DNA of 64,000 nucleotides from Lingula anatina (taxonomy: Eukaryota > Brachiopoda > Lingulata > Lingulida > Lingulidae). This document shows positions 13,803-26,263 of the stretch, one piece after another (the stretch's first letter is position 1; the number at the start of each line of letters is the position of its first letter). Under the pieces are notes generated by a model, which saw only the letters and a program-made list of their open reading frames with translations, was not told the DNA's origin and ran no database searches. The stretch covers positions 213,507 to 277,506 of the forward strand of contig NW_019775397.1 in assembly GCF_001039355.2 (NCBI RefSeq). Direction: 5' to 3'. Made by a program: the position numbers and the translations under genes.

Positions 13803-14254
13803 ACAGATTGTGTTTATTGAGATCATCTGAGGACATGTATAAACTTTTAAACATTATGAAAGAGTTTTTATATACAGTGTGCGTGGCAACATTATTTTGG
13901 CATGGGAGATTACCCACATTGCATTGAAGTGTATTATAATTTTATATATTATAAGCTGTTGTTATATGATAACCCTCTGACGTATTTCAAAAAAATATAT
14001 ATATTTGAAATTATTTGATTTTTTTTTCAATATCCTGTTTCACAATTGGTTCTCCAGCTGTGTAATTTTTTCACTCATAAAAATGTTAAAGGCACCATGT
14101 ATGAAATCATTTCAGCACTTTTTTTTTCATTTTAAATATATATAAATCATTTTGTCTTTAAGCAAAAGACAAAGTGATGAATATACTGCCCTATACTTAT
14201 GCAACTACCACCAACATGGAACACTATTGACAATTTAATATTATTTTACTTCAG

Positions 14255-14533
14255 CATCCATCCAGTGTGAATGTACGACGGCGGACTGCAGCCGTGAGCA
14301 GAAGACCACATGTTTGGCAGAACACAGTTGTTATGTCCAACATCTTCCAGTCGATAAAGATGACGGCCCCACGCCACCTATACTCCGAGGCTGCATTAAT
14401 GATCCAACGCCATTACTGTGTGAGAACCGGCGCCCTCTAGGATATAAAGGTCCCTGGCCAGTGCTACATTGCTGTTTTACTAATGGATGTAATAAAGAAG
14501 TTTTACCCCCTGAAGCCCCAAGGGATGATAACA
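14255..14533 (+). CDS. BAMBI-like exon 2: receptor ectodomain
   Basis: The acceptor TTTTACTTCAG precedes the exon and the donor is A|GTAAGT. The 279 nt keep phase 1 to phase 1. The ten cysteines run QC, EC, DC, TC, SC, GC, LC, CC, GC. A glycosylation sequon NNT/NTS is formed across the junction with the next exon. Confidence 0.85.
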
Positions 14534-15641
14534 GTAAGTTTCTTGGAAGTATTTCTCGATGTCAGTCCCTTTTTTGTTCAGGGATAAATAGATATCTCTC
14601 TCTCTCTCTCTCTTTCTTTTTCTCTCCCTTTTTTTTACTTCAGATTCAGTGATATGATTTTTCACTGAAGATCTAAGAGTTATATTATTTACCAAAATGC
14701 TGATTACATTGAGGTTGTTTTTGTCAGAAATCAGTTTTGAGCATATGTAAAAAAGCATAATCTCTGAATTGATGTGTTATTTGTGTTGTTGGTTAGATAA
14801 TGCTGCTGAAATAGTGACGGACACACACACGCAGAGAGAGAGGGAGGGAGAAACAAAAAGAGAATAACATTTCACCTTTAAAATAATTTTGCTTCCTCTT
14901 TTTTCAACAGTTCCTTAGTGATTTTTAAGTGCCAAATATTAGTAGTTGTAGTCACCTGAAGAGAGCAAATCCTAGAAATTCGATAAAATGAGTACAGAAT
15001 CCCAGTGGGAATAATACATGGAGTGAATATTTCCCCCTCTGACATTTGGCATGAGTTAAAATCATCTAAACTGATATCCCTTTTGTTGATTTCCAACCTT
15101 GTTCCGTTTTGCTCTCCCCAACCCTCACAACTGTTGGCAGTCTTTTTTTAAACAAAACTCCAATTGGAATTGACAGATCTACTTAGGAATGAGTAAGGGA
15201 TCTTGTTTGGGCTGAGGATAAGATCAGGTTAGGGCTAGGGATAGAGTGTCACTCAATGAATTGTCCTTTGTGCAGAAAAGGATATTGCATTTTTAATGGC
15301 AGTAGATGGAATGAGATGCCATTCTTGAAGTAGTTTCTTTTTCTTTACTTTTTTTTAAAGTTGTAGATGAACTCTGTGTTCTTGTTCTTGAATTTAAAAA
15401 GATTTCTATTTATTCCATATAACACTTTGTTTTGACTTAAAAGTCAAGTTGTAGAAGTACTCGAGAATCTTAGTGAAGTTGTGAAAACACCTTAATTGCT
15501 CTAATAATTTGAGGTAAATGTAATACACAAGTAAAATGGACTTAAAATATTCCTGTTATAGATGGTTTCATACTCCTGAAAAGAGTTTTTTTTCAAGGTC
15601 ATTCATGTTAATACAAGGTTTATAAAATCAAATCAACCTTT

Positions 15642-15700
<59 letters not shown>

Positions 15701-16350
15701 GGCTACTTCTAAGCTTCATTCATACTTGTAATCAAGTAATAACATTGTTTGTAACCTCAGTCTGTATTCCTGTATATATTAGTATTTCATGATTAAAAAG
15801 ATTTAAAAAAAAAAACAATTATGAAATGTAAACAATGGAGGATACCATGGTTGATTTTACACTTTCAAAATTTATATATTTAAGCTTTTCTTTTTCAATT
15901 CCTATATGTAAAATGTCATTTTCTTTGATAATTGACAAATAAATGAATGAATAAATAAATATATAGATAAATGAATGAATAAATAAATTTGAATATAAAT
16001 AATTCATTTTTATTTCAGATACAAGTGCCCAGGTAACAGTGGCCTCTGACATCTATACCTCAGACCTCAACACTCACCACATTGAGAACGCCCACTCTGT
16101 TAGATTTCACAACATCAACCCTGTCTACATCGCTGTTCCAACAGTGGGTGTGTGCTCTCTCCTAGCTATCATCATCTTCACCATTTACATGCTCAAACGG
16201 CATCAGGCGCATTATTATAAAGCCTGCGACAAAGCGGGAAATTTACAGACAGTCAGTTCCAGGACAAGTAGCGAGGATAGTTCAGTGCGTGATATGGAGG
16301 ATGTGTCCGTGGAACAGTCCATACAGAGTGACTGTAGGCTGTTGGTGTGA
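14255..16350 (+). CDS. BAMBI-like kinase-less TGF-beta-receptor-like membrane protein, 5' exon not found
   Basis: Two exons are visible: 14255-14533 and 16019-16350, phase 1 at both borders. The first encodes a three-finger ectodomain with ten cysteines, starting SIQCECTTADC and ending in the family box CCFTNGCN. The second gives a short stalk, one membrane span (NPVYIAVPTVGVCSLLAIII, then FTIYML), and a basic then Ser/Asp/Glu-rich tail of about 70 residues ending CRLLV, followed by TGA. There is no GS box and no kinase. The IAVP word and the ML(K) membrane exit match BAMBI, and both intron positions and phases match the BAMBI gene at 21785-45286. The ectodomain, with CNKEVLPP, also recalls type I receptors of the TGF-beta/activin branch. 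I infer a decoy or pseudoreceptor for a TGF-beta-family ligand at the cell surface. The signal-peptide exon is missing, so the start is unknown. The C-terminal WG motif of BAMBI is absent. Confidence 0.8.
14534..16018 (+). other. BAMBI-like intron 2
   Basis: A GT-AG intron of 1485 bp. It carries a (TC)n run near 14596-14612, a GA-rich tract near 14835 and a 62-bp (TTTA)n run at 15639-15700. No other exon is apparent. Confidence 0.8.
15639..15700 (+). repeat. (TTTA)n microsatellite
   Basis: About 15 perfect TTTA units inside the second intron of the BAMBI-like gene. Confidence 0.95.
16019..16350 (+). CDS. BAMBI-like exon 3: stalk, membrane span, cytoplasmic tail and stop
   Basis: The acceptor TTTTTATTTCAG follows a T-rich tract. 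The exon starts in phase 1 and stops at TGA 16348-16350. The tail is rich in Ser, Asp and Glu (SSRTSSEDSSVRDMEDVS), which suggests phosphorylation. The last three residues LLV could form a class II PDZ ligand. Confidence 0.85.
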
Positions 16351-18245
16351 CCAGGTTCAGGAATTTCCAAATTTGACACTCTCACAAAAAGACGAAGGGA
16401 GTAGGGGGCATATTATTTTGCAGGCATGCCATTTTAAACTAAGACTGGGTTCCCATACCTAGAGCAATATAACTGGATAGACCCATCTCCAAGGGGTTTC
16501 TCGCCAAATTGCTTTTAGCGTAAACGGCTACTTTGTCTGGCATGGCTACTAAAGCCCCTAAATGATATTTAATTGCCCTCTAAGAGCTTCAGTGGGTGTG
16601 CGGGACATCTAAGCTGCTGAAGTTGATAGCAATTTAGTGCAAACCCCCTTGTAGATAGATCGATCAAAAGTTAGTTCCATAATCTATGGGAATGGTCTCT
16701 TAATTCCCTTACTTGTCTGCCTGGAGCAGTGCATTGTGGGAGATTATTATCCACCATATTATCCACCATATTGAAAAATCAAAAAACAGAAGGCAAAAAC
16801 CTCTTTCTGTCACTTTAGACACATAAGTTATCATAAGGAAAATTGAGAGATAAAAGAAATGGCTAAATCATTTGACTGGAAAACATCATGTGATATTATA
16901 CTTGATTGTTGGAAAACAAAAAAAAGTCCTAAATCTTAAATCCCAATCTCGGAGGATAAATTTACTTCAGATGTGTGTTATGTTAAAAGTAACTATTTCA
17001 TGGAATCCCCCTATATAAGAGTATTCAAAAATGATCAGTTAAACTGAACTCTTTGGGGAAAAAGAACATGAAGAAATCTTTGATTGAATGTGTTAGTTGT
17101 GACTGAATGGGGAAGATTGTGTCATATAGGGTTGAAGAAATCCACAGTTGATTTGCAAGTTTCAGAACAAAAAAAAGTCTCAAGTTTATCTCTCTTAAAC
17201 TTTGTAAGTTTTTGTCTATATGTTTGGTAAGATATTGGTGCATTGTAAATAGTGAACCATTGTAATTGTAACAATGTATCGATCACTTGTAAATAATCAA
17301 ATGGTGCTACCCAGAGTCCCAGTTGGCAATGGACTGATATTGGTAACTGATGACACATGTTACTGTTACTTTATAACTATATCTGGTGCTGTATAGGATG
17401 TTAACTAGTTGTTGTTATAGTAATCCTGGTGCTTAGTGTAGGTTACTCCCTGCAACATGTCATGGGCAGATGTACGTTTGTGGGAAGAGTTCAGTCTAAA
17501 GTTGGGAGGAAAGGACAGGATGGTTATTATTATTGTCTTCAATTTTTTATTTAATTTTTTTAATTATTATTTATTTTTATCTATTTGCTTATTTATTTGT
17601 TTGTTTGTTTATTGGAGGTCCAAGATCATTTTGATTTCTAGTATGGTTTCTTTTACCATCCAGGAAGGGAGAAGGCATCTGAAGGCATGACGATTTCTTT
17701 TATTTGCAATCCATTTAATACTAGTAATTAAGATCATCTTGTGTGATTGAAATAAACCTTAGTTTTCTTCATAAGTACACCTCTAACCTAACGAACACCT
17801 AATCAGCTATACCGTTCTTACGCCAAAGTGCCACTGAAATCCAATTCCTCAACGTATAGTTACTTATTTGCCAAGTGAAGTTAGTTGTGTTCTGTCGTGT
17901 AAAAATAAATACAATGCATTTAAACTAGATTAATACTATGAAAAAGTACATCAGTTGACATTATTATCTTTTTACGAATGTTTTAGTGATTTTAACCACC
18001 CACTTTAGAAACAAATGATTAGTGAAACGGCTACATTTTTATCTTGTCACAAGGGCGTCATCAGGCATACCGAGTCTGCTTTTGTGTATTCTTTTAAAAT
18101 ATTATAATGTACATAAAGTATCAGTTATATTGCTCAAATGTTGACATGGAGATTGTCATTGTAAAAACGGTTTACTGTATTATGGTATGTAATGTAATTG
18201 TGTATCAATTAATGGTTTATAATAAAATGTAATTGTGATGTAAGT
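16351..18245 (+). other. 3' UTR of the BAMBI-like gene
   Basis: AT-rich and non-coding. AATAAA occurs at 17751-17756 and at 18221-18226, so two 3' ends (about 1.4 kb and 1.9 kb of UTR) are possible. A fold-back MITE lies inside it at 16443-16700. Confidence 0.55.
16443..16700 (+). mobile_element. Fold-back MITE family 1, copy 3
   Basis: It begins GACTGGGTTCCCATACCTAG and ends GGGAATGGTCTC, with inverted inner blocks (GGGGTTTCTCGCCAAATTGC against GATAGCAATTTAGTGCAAAC). It aligns along its whole length with the copy at 59640-59899. It would be transcribed as a hairpin in the 3' UTR of the BAMBI-like gene. Confidence 0.8.
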
Positions 18246-21206
18246 GTGGAGTTTAGTATGGTAATTTTTAAGCCCTCTTTTTTTCCCGTGGAAAGAAAAC
18301 GAGGCGAGGGTTAGGAGAGCAGTGGAAAGAAGCCGGTTCGTATTTCAGTGCTTGATTTGCAGTCCACGCTCCTTTTTAATAAATTCTCCCCGAAACCAAA
18401 GTAACTAAGGTTAGGCATGCATTGTTTTAGGCCATATACGTCGGGCAGGTCTACGTTTTCTGTCTATTAAACTGGAAGGACCCTTCAAAGTGTAGATTTG
18501 TCTCGGCCAGATGAGTTTTAAACAAGTTAATGCAGGGGCGTAACTAGACCTTTTAAAATTGTACGCACATATTTTGAAAATTCCCAGGATTATATTGCGT
18601 GAAAAATACACTGAATTTATGGAGAATAATATCATGGTTGGCTCAAAAATTGTACGCACAGTGCATCCGTGCGTATGCCTGGTTACGCCCCTGTAATGTG
18701 CCCGGAATGTGATGTCATTTTCCATTCCTTCATCCGTTTTAATTAATTATCCAACCAACGAATATTTGAGCGTAAAACTAATATCGGTTCCTTCTACTCG
18801 CTCGATATTACAAATCTGTTTTCTTGAAAATGAAAACATTCGTAGAAACTGTTTCGTCTGCCATGTTTTTTTATGTCGTCAAACTAGCACATAAACATAC
18901 AAAAGAATGAACGTATTAAAACAGCACATTTGCTAACAGATCAGACTAAACGGAAAATATCATATTACCTACCTCACAAAAAGAAAAAAAACGGTTTATA
19001 ATTATAAATAACTAATATAAATGAAGTTGCCACACAAATGCAAAGGACTGTAGGCCTACCATTCACATTAATACACATAGAACAGAAATTGCCATTAGAA
19101 TACTAAACAACACAAACTTTATAGGACTAGACCACATAATTTAATTTAAATATTTTGTACTGGAAATATTTGCATAACTTTCCAGCTACGTCAGTTTTCT
19201 TCTTTATATATTTTTGCCAAGTGAAACAGAGACTATCTTGCTTTGTTTTTTCAAAATATGTTAGTTTTAAAGTAGCCTTATAAATATGCTCTAAAATAGT
19301 TCTGGTCGATTCAAAGACCTTTCTTTCAATTAATTAGTTGCTTAAATAAAAAAATTAACTCATGTTAGCATTATGTATTTTATTTACTTATGATAGATAG
19401 AAAGATAGATAGATTGTGGTCATTGTGTTAGGTGGGTCCATAGCACAATTTGCTTCCCACTCCTCCCTCAACACGGGGCTTACTGAAGAATGCGCAGCTT
19501 CACCATTACCTTACAAAATGTCACATTCCAAACGCAATCCTCCATGTGTCATCAAAAACCAAGCCTCCACACAACACAAAAAGAAACTATACAGACTTCA
19601 AATGCCTGCTTTTTCTTTGTCTCACTGACAACTTGTGGACTGAAAACGGAACTCCTTAGTCGTCTGCAGGACAAGAGAGTGCAGATTGGATGTCGGCCTA
19701 AAAGTCTCTTAACTTTTTTATCTCTGCTATCATAGGTAAGTGGACCCAAGCTTTATACAGGTAACCGGTCCACACGTAAAGAAAAGGGGGGGCAGTCGGA
19801 GTGTGTGATGGATACTGACACATTTATCTGTGTAATGTTAGCATGTCGTGAGAACAAACTGGGTAGCCTAGCCGTAAAGAGGGGCTTTTAGTCAGTACCA
19901 TTAAATCTTGACTTGGCGTTCGTCCTATTAACAGTTAATATCTTTTTTTTTTTTCAGAGTAAATTGACTTCTGCCTAAGATGCCAAGGTGTGTTTTATGT
20001 GACCAAAGAAGTATCAAGGCCGAGCCCATCTCTGGCATGTTTTTTGTTTTTTTCCTTCTTTTGGTTAAGTGTCTTCCTAATTTCGGCTTTTCTGGAGGTA
20101 AATTGAAACGCAGTGTTATACAGACAAAACTGCGAACAGTTGTTAACAAATACAAACACACACACACATACAGAGAGAGAGAGAGAGAAATAGGGGGCGG
20201 ACATAGCCCACAAATAGGAAAAGCGCTAGCCGGTATAACAAATAAAATAGCACTCGACAAAAAATTGAAATCTTTTTTAAGCACAGTGGGAAAAACAGAA
20301 AAACAATTAATTCTTTTATTTTCGCTTTTTCCACTTGCGTGACGAGGCAGGGTTGAAACCGCGCCAGTGGACCGTGAGACACAAGAACGGCATTAATTTT
20401 ATTAATGTTACTTTCACTTAAAAGGAACAGAAATAGCGGCGTCTTCAGTGGACCGCGAAATGAGTCAGAAACTTTTATTCTGAAACTGGTAATCTGGCGC
20501 GATTGCTTTGTCTACTTTTCATCTAAAAGAAAGGTTCCAACACTTATTGAAATTCTGATTCAAATGTGGAATTTCTTCCAAATTTTCCACTTTCTATGCC
20601 TCCATCTCTTCTCATCTCATCTCATCTCATTTCTCCCTGCATTTACTCTATCAAAGAACCTCGGCGACCAGATCCTTGTTGTTTACCTGTGTTTACCAAA
20701 GAACGCGCCGCTTTGGGGCTGTTTTCCTGTTATTTGCAGCGTCTACGCAGCATGGCGACGTTTTTACGACTTCGATACCGTTCGTCTGCCTGATAAAACA
20801 CGTCTATTTGTGACTAATCTAAAGAGCGTTGTTGTATCTATAGTCTCTAGTGTTTTATAGTTATATGGACATGTTTACGTTCCTGGAGGACCCTGGCTGC
20901 ACGTTCTGTGACGGATTAGAAGATCGATACTGAAGTGCGCCGCTCTGAGGGGAAGTACATGTAAATCCAGGTGTGTTAGGAGAGAGAGAGAGAGAGAGAG
21001 AGATCGGTTGTCCCCTTCTACGCTTGTTCACTTAGGCCTAAAATTTCAATTTGCAAGACATCAAGGGTTGTTCAGTAGGCCTACATTGTGACAAATCATG
21101 TTTGGAGCCACTGAAAGAGGCTTAGCGAGAGGGACAAAGAGACTCACCCAATTCCAGAAGAAAAATTGATGCATCAGTTTTTTCTTTGTCTGTTTTCTCC
21201 CCCCCC

Positions 21207-21237
<31 letters not shown>

Positions 21238-21637
21238 CACATCAACAGATCCATTATTTGAAACGTACCGACATAACGCTTATTTCAAAACTAATACGTG
21301 TGTAGGCCTACACCACAAAGTGAATTTTCAAATATATTGCGCGGATAGCAATATTTCTAGAAAGCATCAGAACACATCTTTAAACATTATGCTGTCACTT
21401 TTCTTTCATATCACGACTTAACTTGGGACATTCAACATTATATACGCTCGTACGTCTCAAGAGACTTCTTTTTAATCTCCAGATTTCAATAATAAGCTCC
21501 CGGCCACACGTGACAAAAACCACCCGATTCTGTACAAACAGTGACTTAAATGAACTTAAACGCGGAGGAATAATTGAAACAATAAATCAAACAACATATG
21601 CCTGGTTTCAAGTTTAAATTAAACAGTAAGATCTGTT
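18246..21637. other. Intergenic region between the two tail-to-tail receptor-like genes
   Basis: It holds one complete MITE (18533-18693), (CA)/(GA) tracts near 20157-20187, a TCTCA run near 20605-20630, a (GA)n run at about 20981-21003 and a poly-T run at about 21211-21237. Open frames here, up to 151 codons at 20405-20860, show no domain or splice context and are taken as chance. Confidence 0.6.
18533..18693 (+). mobile_element. MITE with CAGGGGCGTAAC ends
   Basis: The left end CAGGGGCGTAACTAG and right end CTGGTTACGCCCCTG are inverted repeats with one mismatch. The 161-bp element is flanked by the 5-bp direct repeat TAATG (18528-18532 and 18694-18698). An internal inverted pair AAATTGTACGCACA suggests a fold-back interior. 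It has no coding capacity. Confidence 0.85.
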
Positions 21638-21643
21638 TTTATT
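21638..21643 (-). promoter_or_regulatory. Polyadenylation signal of BAMBI
   Basis: AATAAA on the minus strand, about 140 nt after the BAMBI stop codon, which implies a short 3' UTR. Confidence 0.55.
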
Positions 21644-21784
21644 GGCAATAATAAATAGATCATATCTTTACTCATAAATACACAAAACGAGGACACGGTA
21701 CTCGTTTTTTAACAACATACAACGTCTTTTGAAACAGGTTTCATACAGAATTATTTACACCAATGTACAAGTTCATATTTACAG

Positions 21785-22269
21785 CTATACAACAGTTAAA
21801 TTCTCTGTGCTCTGGGGCTGCGCGCCCCATATCACGATAGAGCTTCGAGCGTCAGAGTCGCTTCCACTCCCGCTCCCTTTTAATTTCTCATAATCTGTCT
21901 TTTCGGGATCAATTTTTATATGAACATCTTTGTATATTTTGTTTTGCTTTCCTAACATGGCGTTGTTGAAATGAGCATTTTTATTCCCATGGTCGTAGAA
22001 GTGATCTGCGACGTAGAGTTGAGCTTTTGTCAAAGTTTTGTGATGATGACGCAACTTCCGGTGACGTAATCGGCTAGCGTCGTGTTTGAGCATGCGCACT
22101 GCAAGAAGTACGAGCATTATAAGAATAAATCCGCCAGCTATTGGCACGGCTATAACCGCGGCTTTAAACCAGAGTTCTCTCTCTATGGAAGGGTGGTTGG
22201 ACTTTTCGTGAGCTTTCTCCTCCGAAGGAAAAAGTAACGAACTGCCGTCTCTTTGGTCTTGCTTTGCTT
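21785..22269 (-). CDS. BAMBI: BAMBI exon 3: stalk, membrane span, tail and stop
   Basis: The acceptor CTATTTTTTCAG lies on the minus strand and the first two bases complete a split Glu codon. The exon encodes residues 126-286. The His/Arg/Lys-rich block after the membrane (HDASRLRHRKLRHHHK) and a Gly/Ser/Asp block (GSGSGSDSDARSS) precede the IVIWG word. The stop TAG is at 21787-21785. Confidence 0.93.
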
Positions 22270-25200
22270 CTGAAAAAATAGATGATAAAAATCTTGAGTG
22301 TTGCTGGCTTAAGAATAAAAAATTTAAAATATTTGAAAAGATTTCTGTATCAATCTTTATCAACCAGCAAATATTCACTAGGCCTATATTTTTCTCCGTG
22401 GTCTTAAACTCAGAAAAAAATCTGAACACATCTAATTCGCATTTGCTCAAGACCATTAACTAGTTCTGTCACAAGAGAAAATTGCCGTCTTTTCAGCAAA
22501 CCATTACCGTTATTCAGTATAACTTAGCGTGTCTTTTGCGGCCGTTAAAAAGTACTTAGAGAAATCTACGATTTGCAGAAATGCTGATAATTCGCTTAAT
22601 TTGCATTCAGTCCCGAAAGGAAGTAAATTGAATTACATCGACGTCGCATAAATCTAGGCAAGACAAAAGAATGCCATTATCAAATTAGGGAGTTTGAACA
22701 AGAATCGTTCCCATTTGATGTCTCTTTGAAATGGAATTGAAATTTATGTAAATGGAAAATGGGCGTTTGTCAGACCGCGTGGCCGGGGCAGCATTTCCGC
22801 TTTAACGTATATCCGTGGATCGGTGACACCAGGGTGTCATTCACCTACAGAACGCAGGCTCTCGTCCCTCTGCGTTTAACAGACGGTCACAATCTTGATA
22901 GCCCAGACAGACTGACAAATTGAATGAACTACCAGTCAACCAGGACGTCCGAGGGGACATTTTAACCACATAAGCACACGCTAGCCATGTATTACCGTAG
23001 GTGTTTAGGTTAAAACTCCCCTATAGATCAGAGATATATAGATGTCATCCAGTTTCTACACAGCGCTTGCAACGTGATACTGAGGGTGATTAAGGGACCA
23101 GTTTACTTTAAACAAAAACCCCAGTAGGTTCGTCGAATGCGTTTCATGCCCGTTCTTTCAATGACGATGGTTAACAATTGTTTTTGTTGCGAAGTGTGTG
23201 TCATATTTCGTTTATATATTAGTTTTATATCTTCACCGATTTCATTTTATTTTTATTGGTCCCAACCCACATCATAACGGGCTATTAATATCAATGAAAT
23301 GTTGATAAGTGTGAGCTATGGGTAATGATTTCCCTAGAAATGAAAACGGACAAAAAATTAATTGACTTGGAATGATTCACGGTATTCTAGACCAAGCAAG
23401 TTTCTAGGTAGGCCTACGCTCCAATCATAAAGGTTTTTTTACCACAAATAGTTTTTAAGTATCAGTTTCAACTTTGTACAAAGTATTATCTGAACATTTC
23501 GTCTGAAACACCGTGCAAAGGCAGTCGATCAAAAAGATTCTGATCTTCAAAATTCAACTTTGCTCCGATGGAACTAAAGTAATTAATCATCGCAATATTT
23601 GAAGGTGAAAATTAAAAGATGTTGACAGTGAAAAAAAAAGATGACATAGGACTACAATCTCATTTTGTTACGACGATTTAAGCACAACGCCGATCCGAGA
23701 CCGTGACACCGAGGTGTCATTTTGTTGTTTGCGTTTTGGACACCAAAATGGTTCAGATCCGTGCAAACCTTGTCTGATCGCGTCTGCTGAAATCTTTTCG
23801 AAAGTCTCCTCTAAAATTGACTTGTTTGCCTTGTTTGAACCCTGCGCCGACAAACACAGACGTAATCAATTGTTTGTCATGCTTGAAACAGAACACAACA
23901 GGCTTACTCCTAAACCGTACAGATTTGGCAATAGTAAACAGATAGAGTTCCATACCAGGACAATTTTTAGCAAGGCACTTGCAGGGGAAAACGACAGGAA
24001 TGGCAATGGCGACCACATCAGCGGTTCTCTCGCAGACGATGAAAAAATAGTCCCCAGTCAAGTGGTCGCCATTAAGTGCAGTTGCAGCTAACAACGCTCT
24101 CAGCCATGCGTTTTATTCCCAAGCATAAAAATCCAGCAGATGCACTTTAACTTTTACGGTTTAAATACAACATGAAACGATTTTAAATCACCATAGTCGT
24201 TCTGCGTGGGTCGAAAATAGTGATTTTTAAATGAAATGGCGGCGGTTGCGAACTTTAGTTCAGTATGTTGTCAGTGTTGATGAATGGCGACTGCCACTGA
24301 TAATGTTGAACGATTGCGTTAATAAAAAAAAATTCAACACGGTTTTCATGGACGGCATACCATAAAATTACCCCCACTTCGTCTCTTCTAAAACGACTTT
24401 ACGACGAATCAATTCTTCCGCCCTACAGACCATCTCATTTAACTTTCCTATTATCTATCTAGTCCAAAAACGATTTTGAAAATTACACCGAACTTCGTGA
24501 AAGCTTGAAAGATGGGGTCGCAGTATCGGAGATAAGTGTTACTTCCACACGCTAGCTGCGGTGGCTTTATAAGGAGATACCGTCTGACATAGCAGGGTAT
24601 ATTCTGGTTCTTAATTATTCGCCGGGGAGAGCGTCTCTACTAGGTTTGTTTTGTGATACTTGTTAAAATGAGTTTCCCTGGTAAAGGCACTGAAGGCAGT
24701 TTATTTCTTTCATTGGAAATATCTTTAGTTTTCTAATTCAGGTCTTGTTGGAAAATAAATAAATACTGTTTTGTTTCATTTTCTTTCTCTTTTTTCAAAT
24801 ATAAAGTTTGTTTAATCAGGTTGTATGGTTTTAAGAGATCTTAAGATAGGGCCTACATGGTTGTTTCTGTAGCTTTTTTAATTGGTCTAATTTCTAGAAA
24901 TAAAATATCGCACGTAGCAATGCATGTTTGTCTACTTATAGTTCGCTTTTACTCATGCGGTTGATCTCACTAGGTTAGATGTGGTCTAGAATTCCGCCGG
25001 GATAAAAAATAACAAATGACGCAACATGGTACAATTTTCAACCCCACTGCTTGGAAAGTATCGCAACGTCTGTTTTCATTTGAAACACGGTACCAGACAC
25101 GTCCGCTCAATCAGGTTTCATCTGTATCTGAGCAGACGATCGGCGCATCATGGCGGCTCAACCTGGTGTCGTCTGCCACTTGACAGCGATATGGTAGAAA

Positions 25201-26222
25201 ATCGCTCGTGCTGTTGTTAATTAACAGTTAAACCAGACTAGATAAGATGGGAGACTTTTTTTGAAGGGCGATTGTCGGCAACATCAGAAGACACGACCGT
25301 TGAAAGGCGAACAAAGTTACAAGGAAAATGAATACGCACCTTGTGCCATAGGCGGGGCTTAAGGTTAGGATCAGTGGAGGAAATAATATGCCGTCGTCTA
25401 GATGCAGCCATCTCGGCAGATCTCTTACAATATATTTTTTTTTACTCATTGATCTTTTTTTTCCTTAAAGAGTACGTAGAACAAAAACACTACAGTCACG
25501 AGATAAGGTGATGTTCACAATTATCACAAAAATTACGATGAGAAACCTTTGCCGCCAATGGGCCGGACGGGCTCAGTAACATAATTTCACATCCACTTGG
25601 GGGCGAATTCTGAAAGGCTCATTAAAAAGTCTGAACTAAATATTCAAGACAGGAACAAAATAAAGGCTTTCCATGGGAGTAATTTTTTCGACAGAAGTAA
25701 GACAGACGCAGTTGTAGGAAATCCACCCCCCTTTAAATAAGCACGTCCGTGGTAAATAATTCAGCAAAAATAATAAGGTGTCCACAAGCGTGCAGATCAA
25801 GCCGTAAAACATTTAGAGGTAATTTCTATCATGGAGGGGAGACAGCGCCGCAAATTGCTGATTGTCTAGCAGAAAATCGATCTAATTAGTTACAGTTCGT
25901 TCCAATTTATCGGAAAGAGAATACTAAAGGTCACCGCCGAGCTCGACTTGGAAGTATGCGGGGCAGATTTATTGGAGCACTGGATAAAATCTCGAGTGAA
26001 TTCTGCAGAGATGTCAAATTGCATACTCAGTTCTAAATTGATGCTTAACAGTCCCATTTTGAACAGACTCTTCTACAATCTCGCCTTCTTTTATGTCTGC
26101 AACCGTTTTGGAACTCCAGTGTGCAAAAGTAGGCCTAGATGGTTGCGACCAATAATCGCATTTACTCTTCAACAATCTTTTTTAACAGAGAGGCTTGCTG
26201 CAAGTCTGTGTTATCAATTAAC

Positions 26223-26263
<41 letters not shown>

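Larger units (their letters stand above)
1..14254. other. Region without supported exons, 5' of the BAMBI-like gene
   Basis: No reading frame here has a recognisable domain or convincing splice sites. The region holds AT-rich unique DNA, microsatellites and the transposon copies listed separately. Because exon 2 of the BAMBI-like gene at 14255 begins in phase 1, its signal-peptide exon must lie upstream. I searched for an ATG followed by a hydrophobic stretch and a phase-1 donor and found none I would defend, so exon 1 may lie before the window. A TATA-like site near 3019 is a possible promoter. A GC-rich GTCGCC-type tract lies at about 2455-2495. Confidence 0.6.

Noticed and set aside
20405-20860. 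151-codon open frame on the plus strand
   Set aside because: No domain, compositionally like translated AT-rich DNA with a Phe/Leu/Ser bias, and no splice or promoter context.
23714-24094. Overlapping 125- and 113-codon frames on opposite strands
   Set aside because: They lie inside BAMBI intron 2, overlap each other fully and show no known motif; chance frames in a GC-richer stretch.
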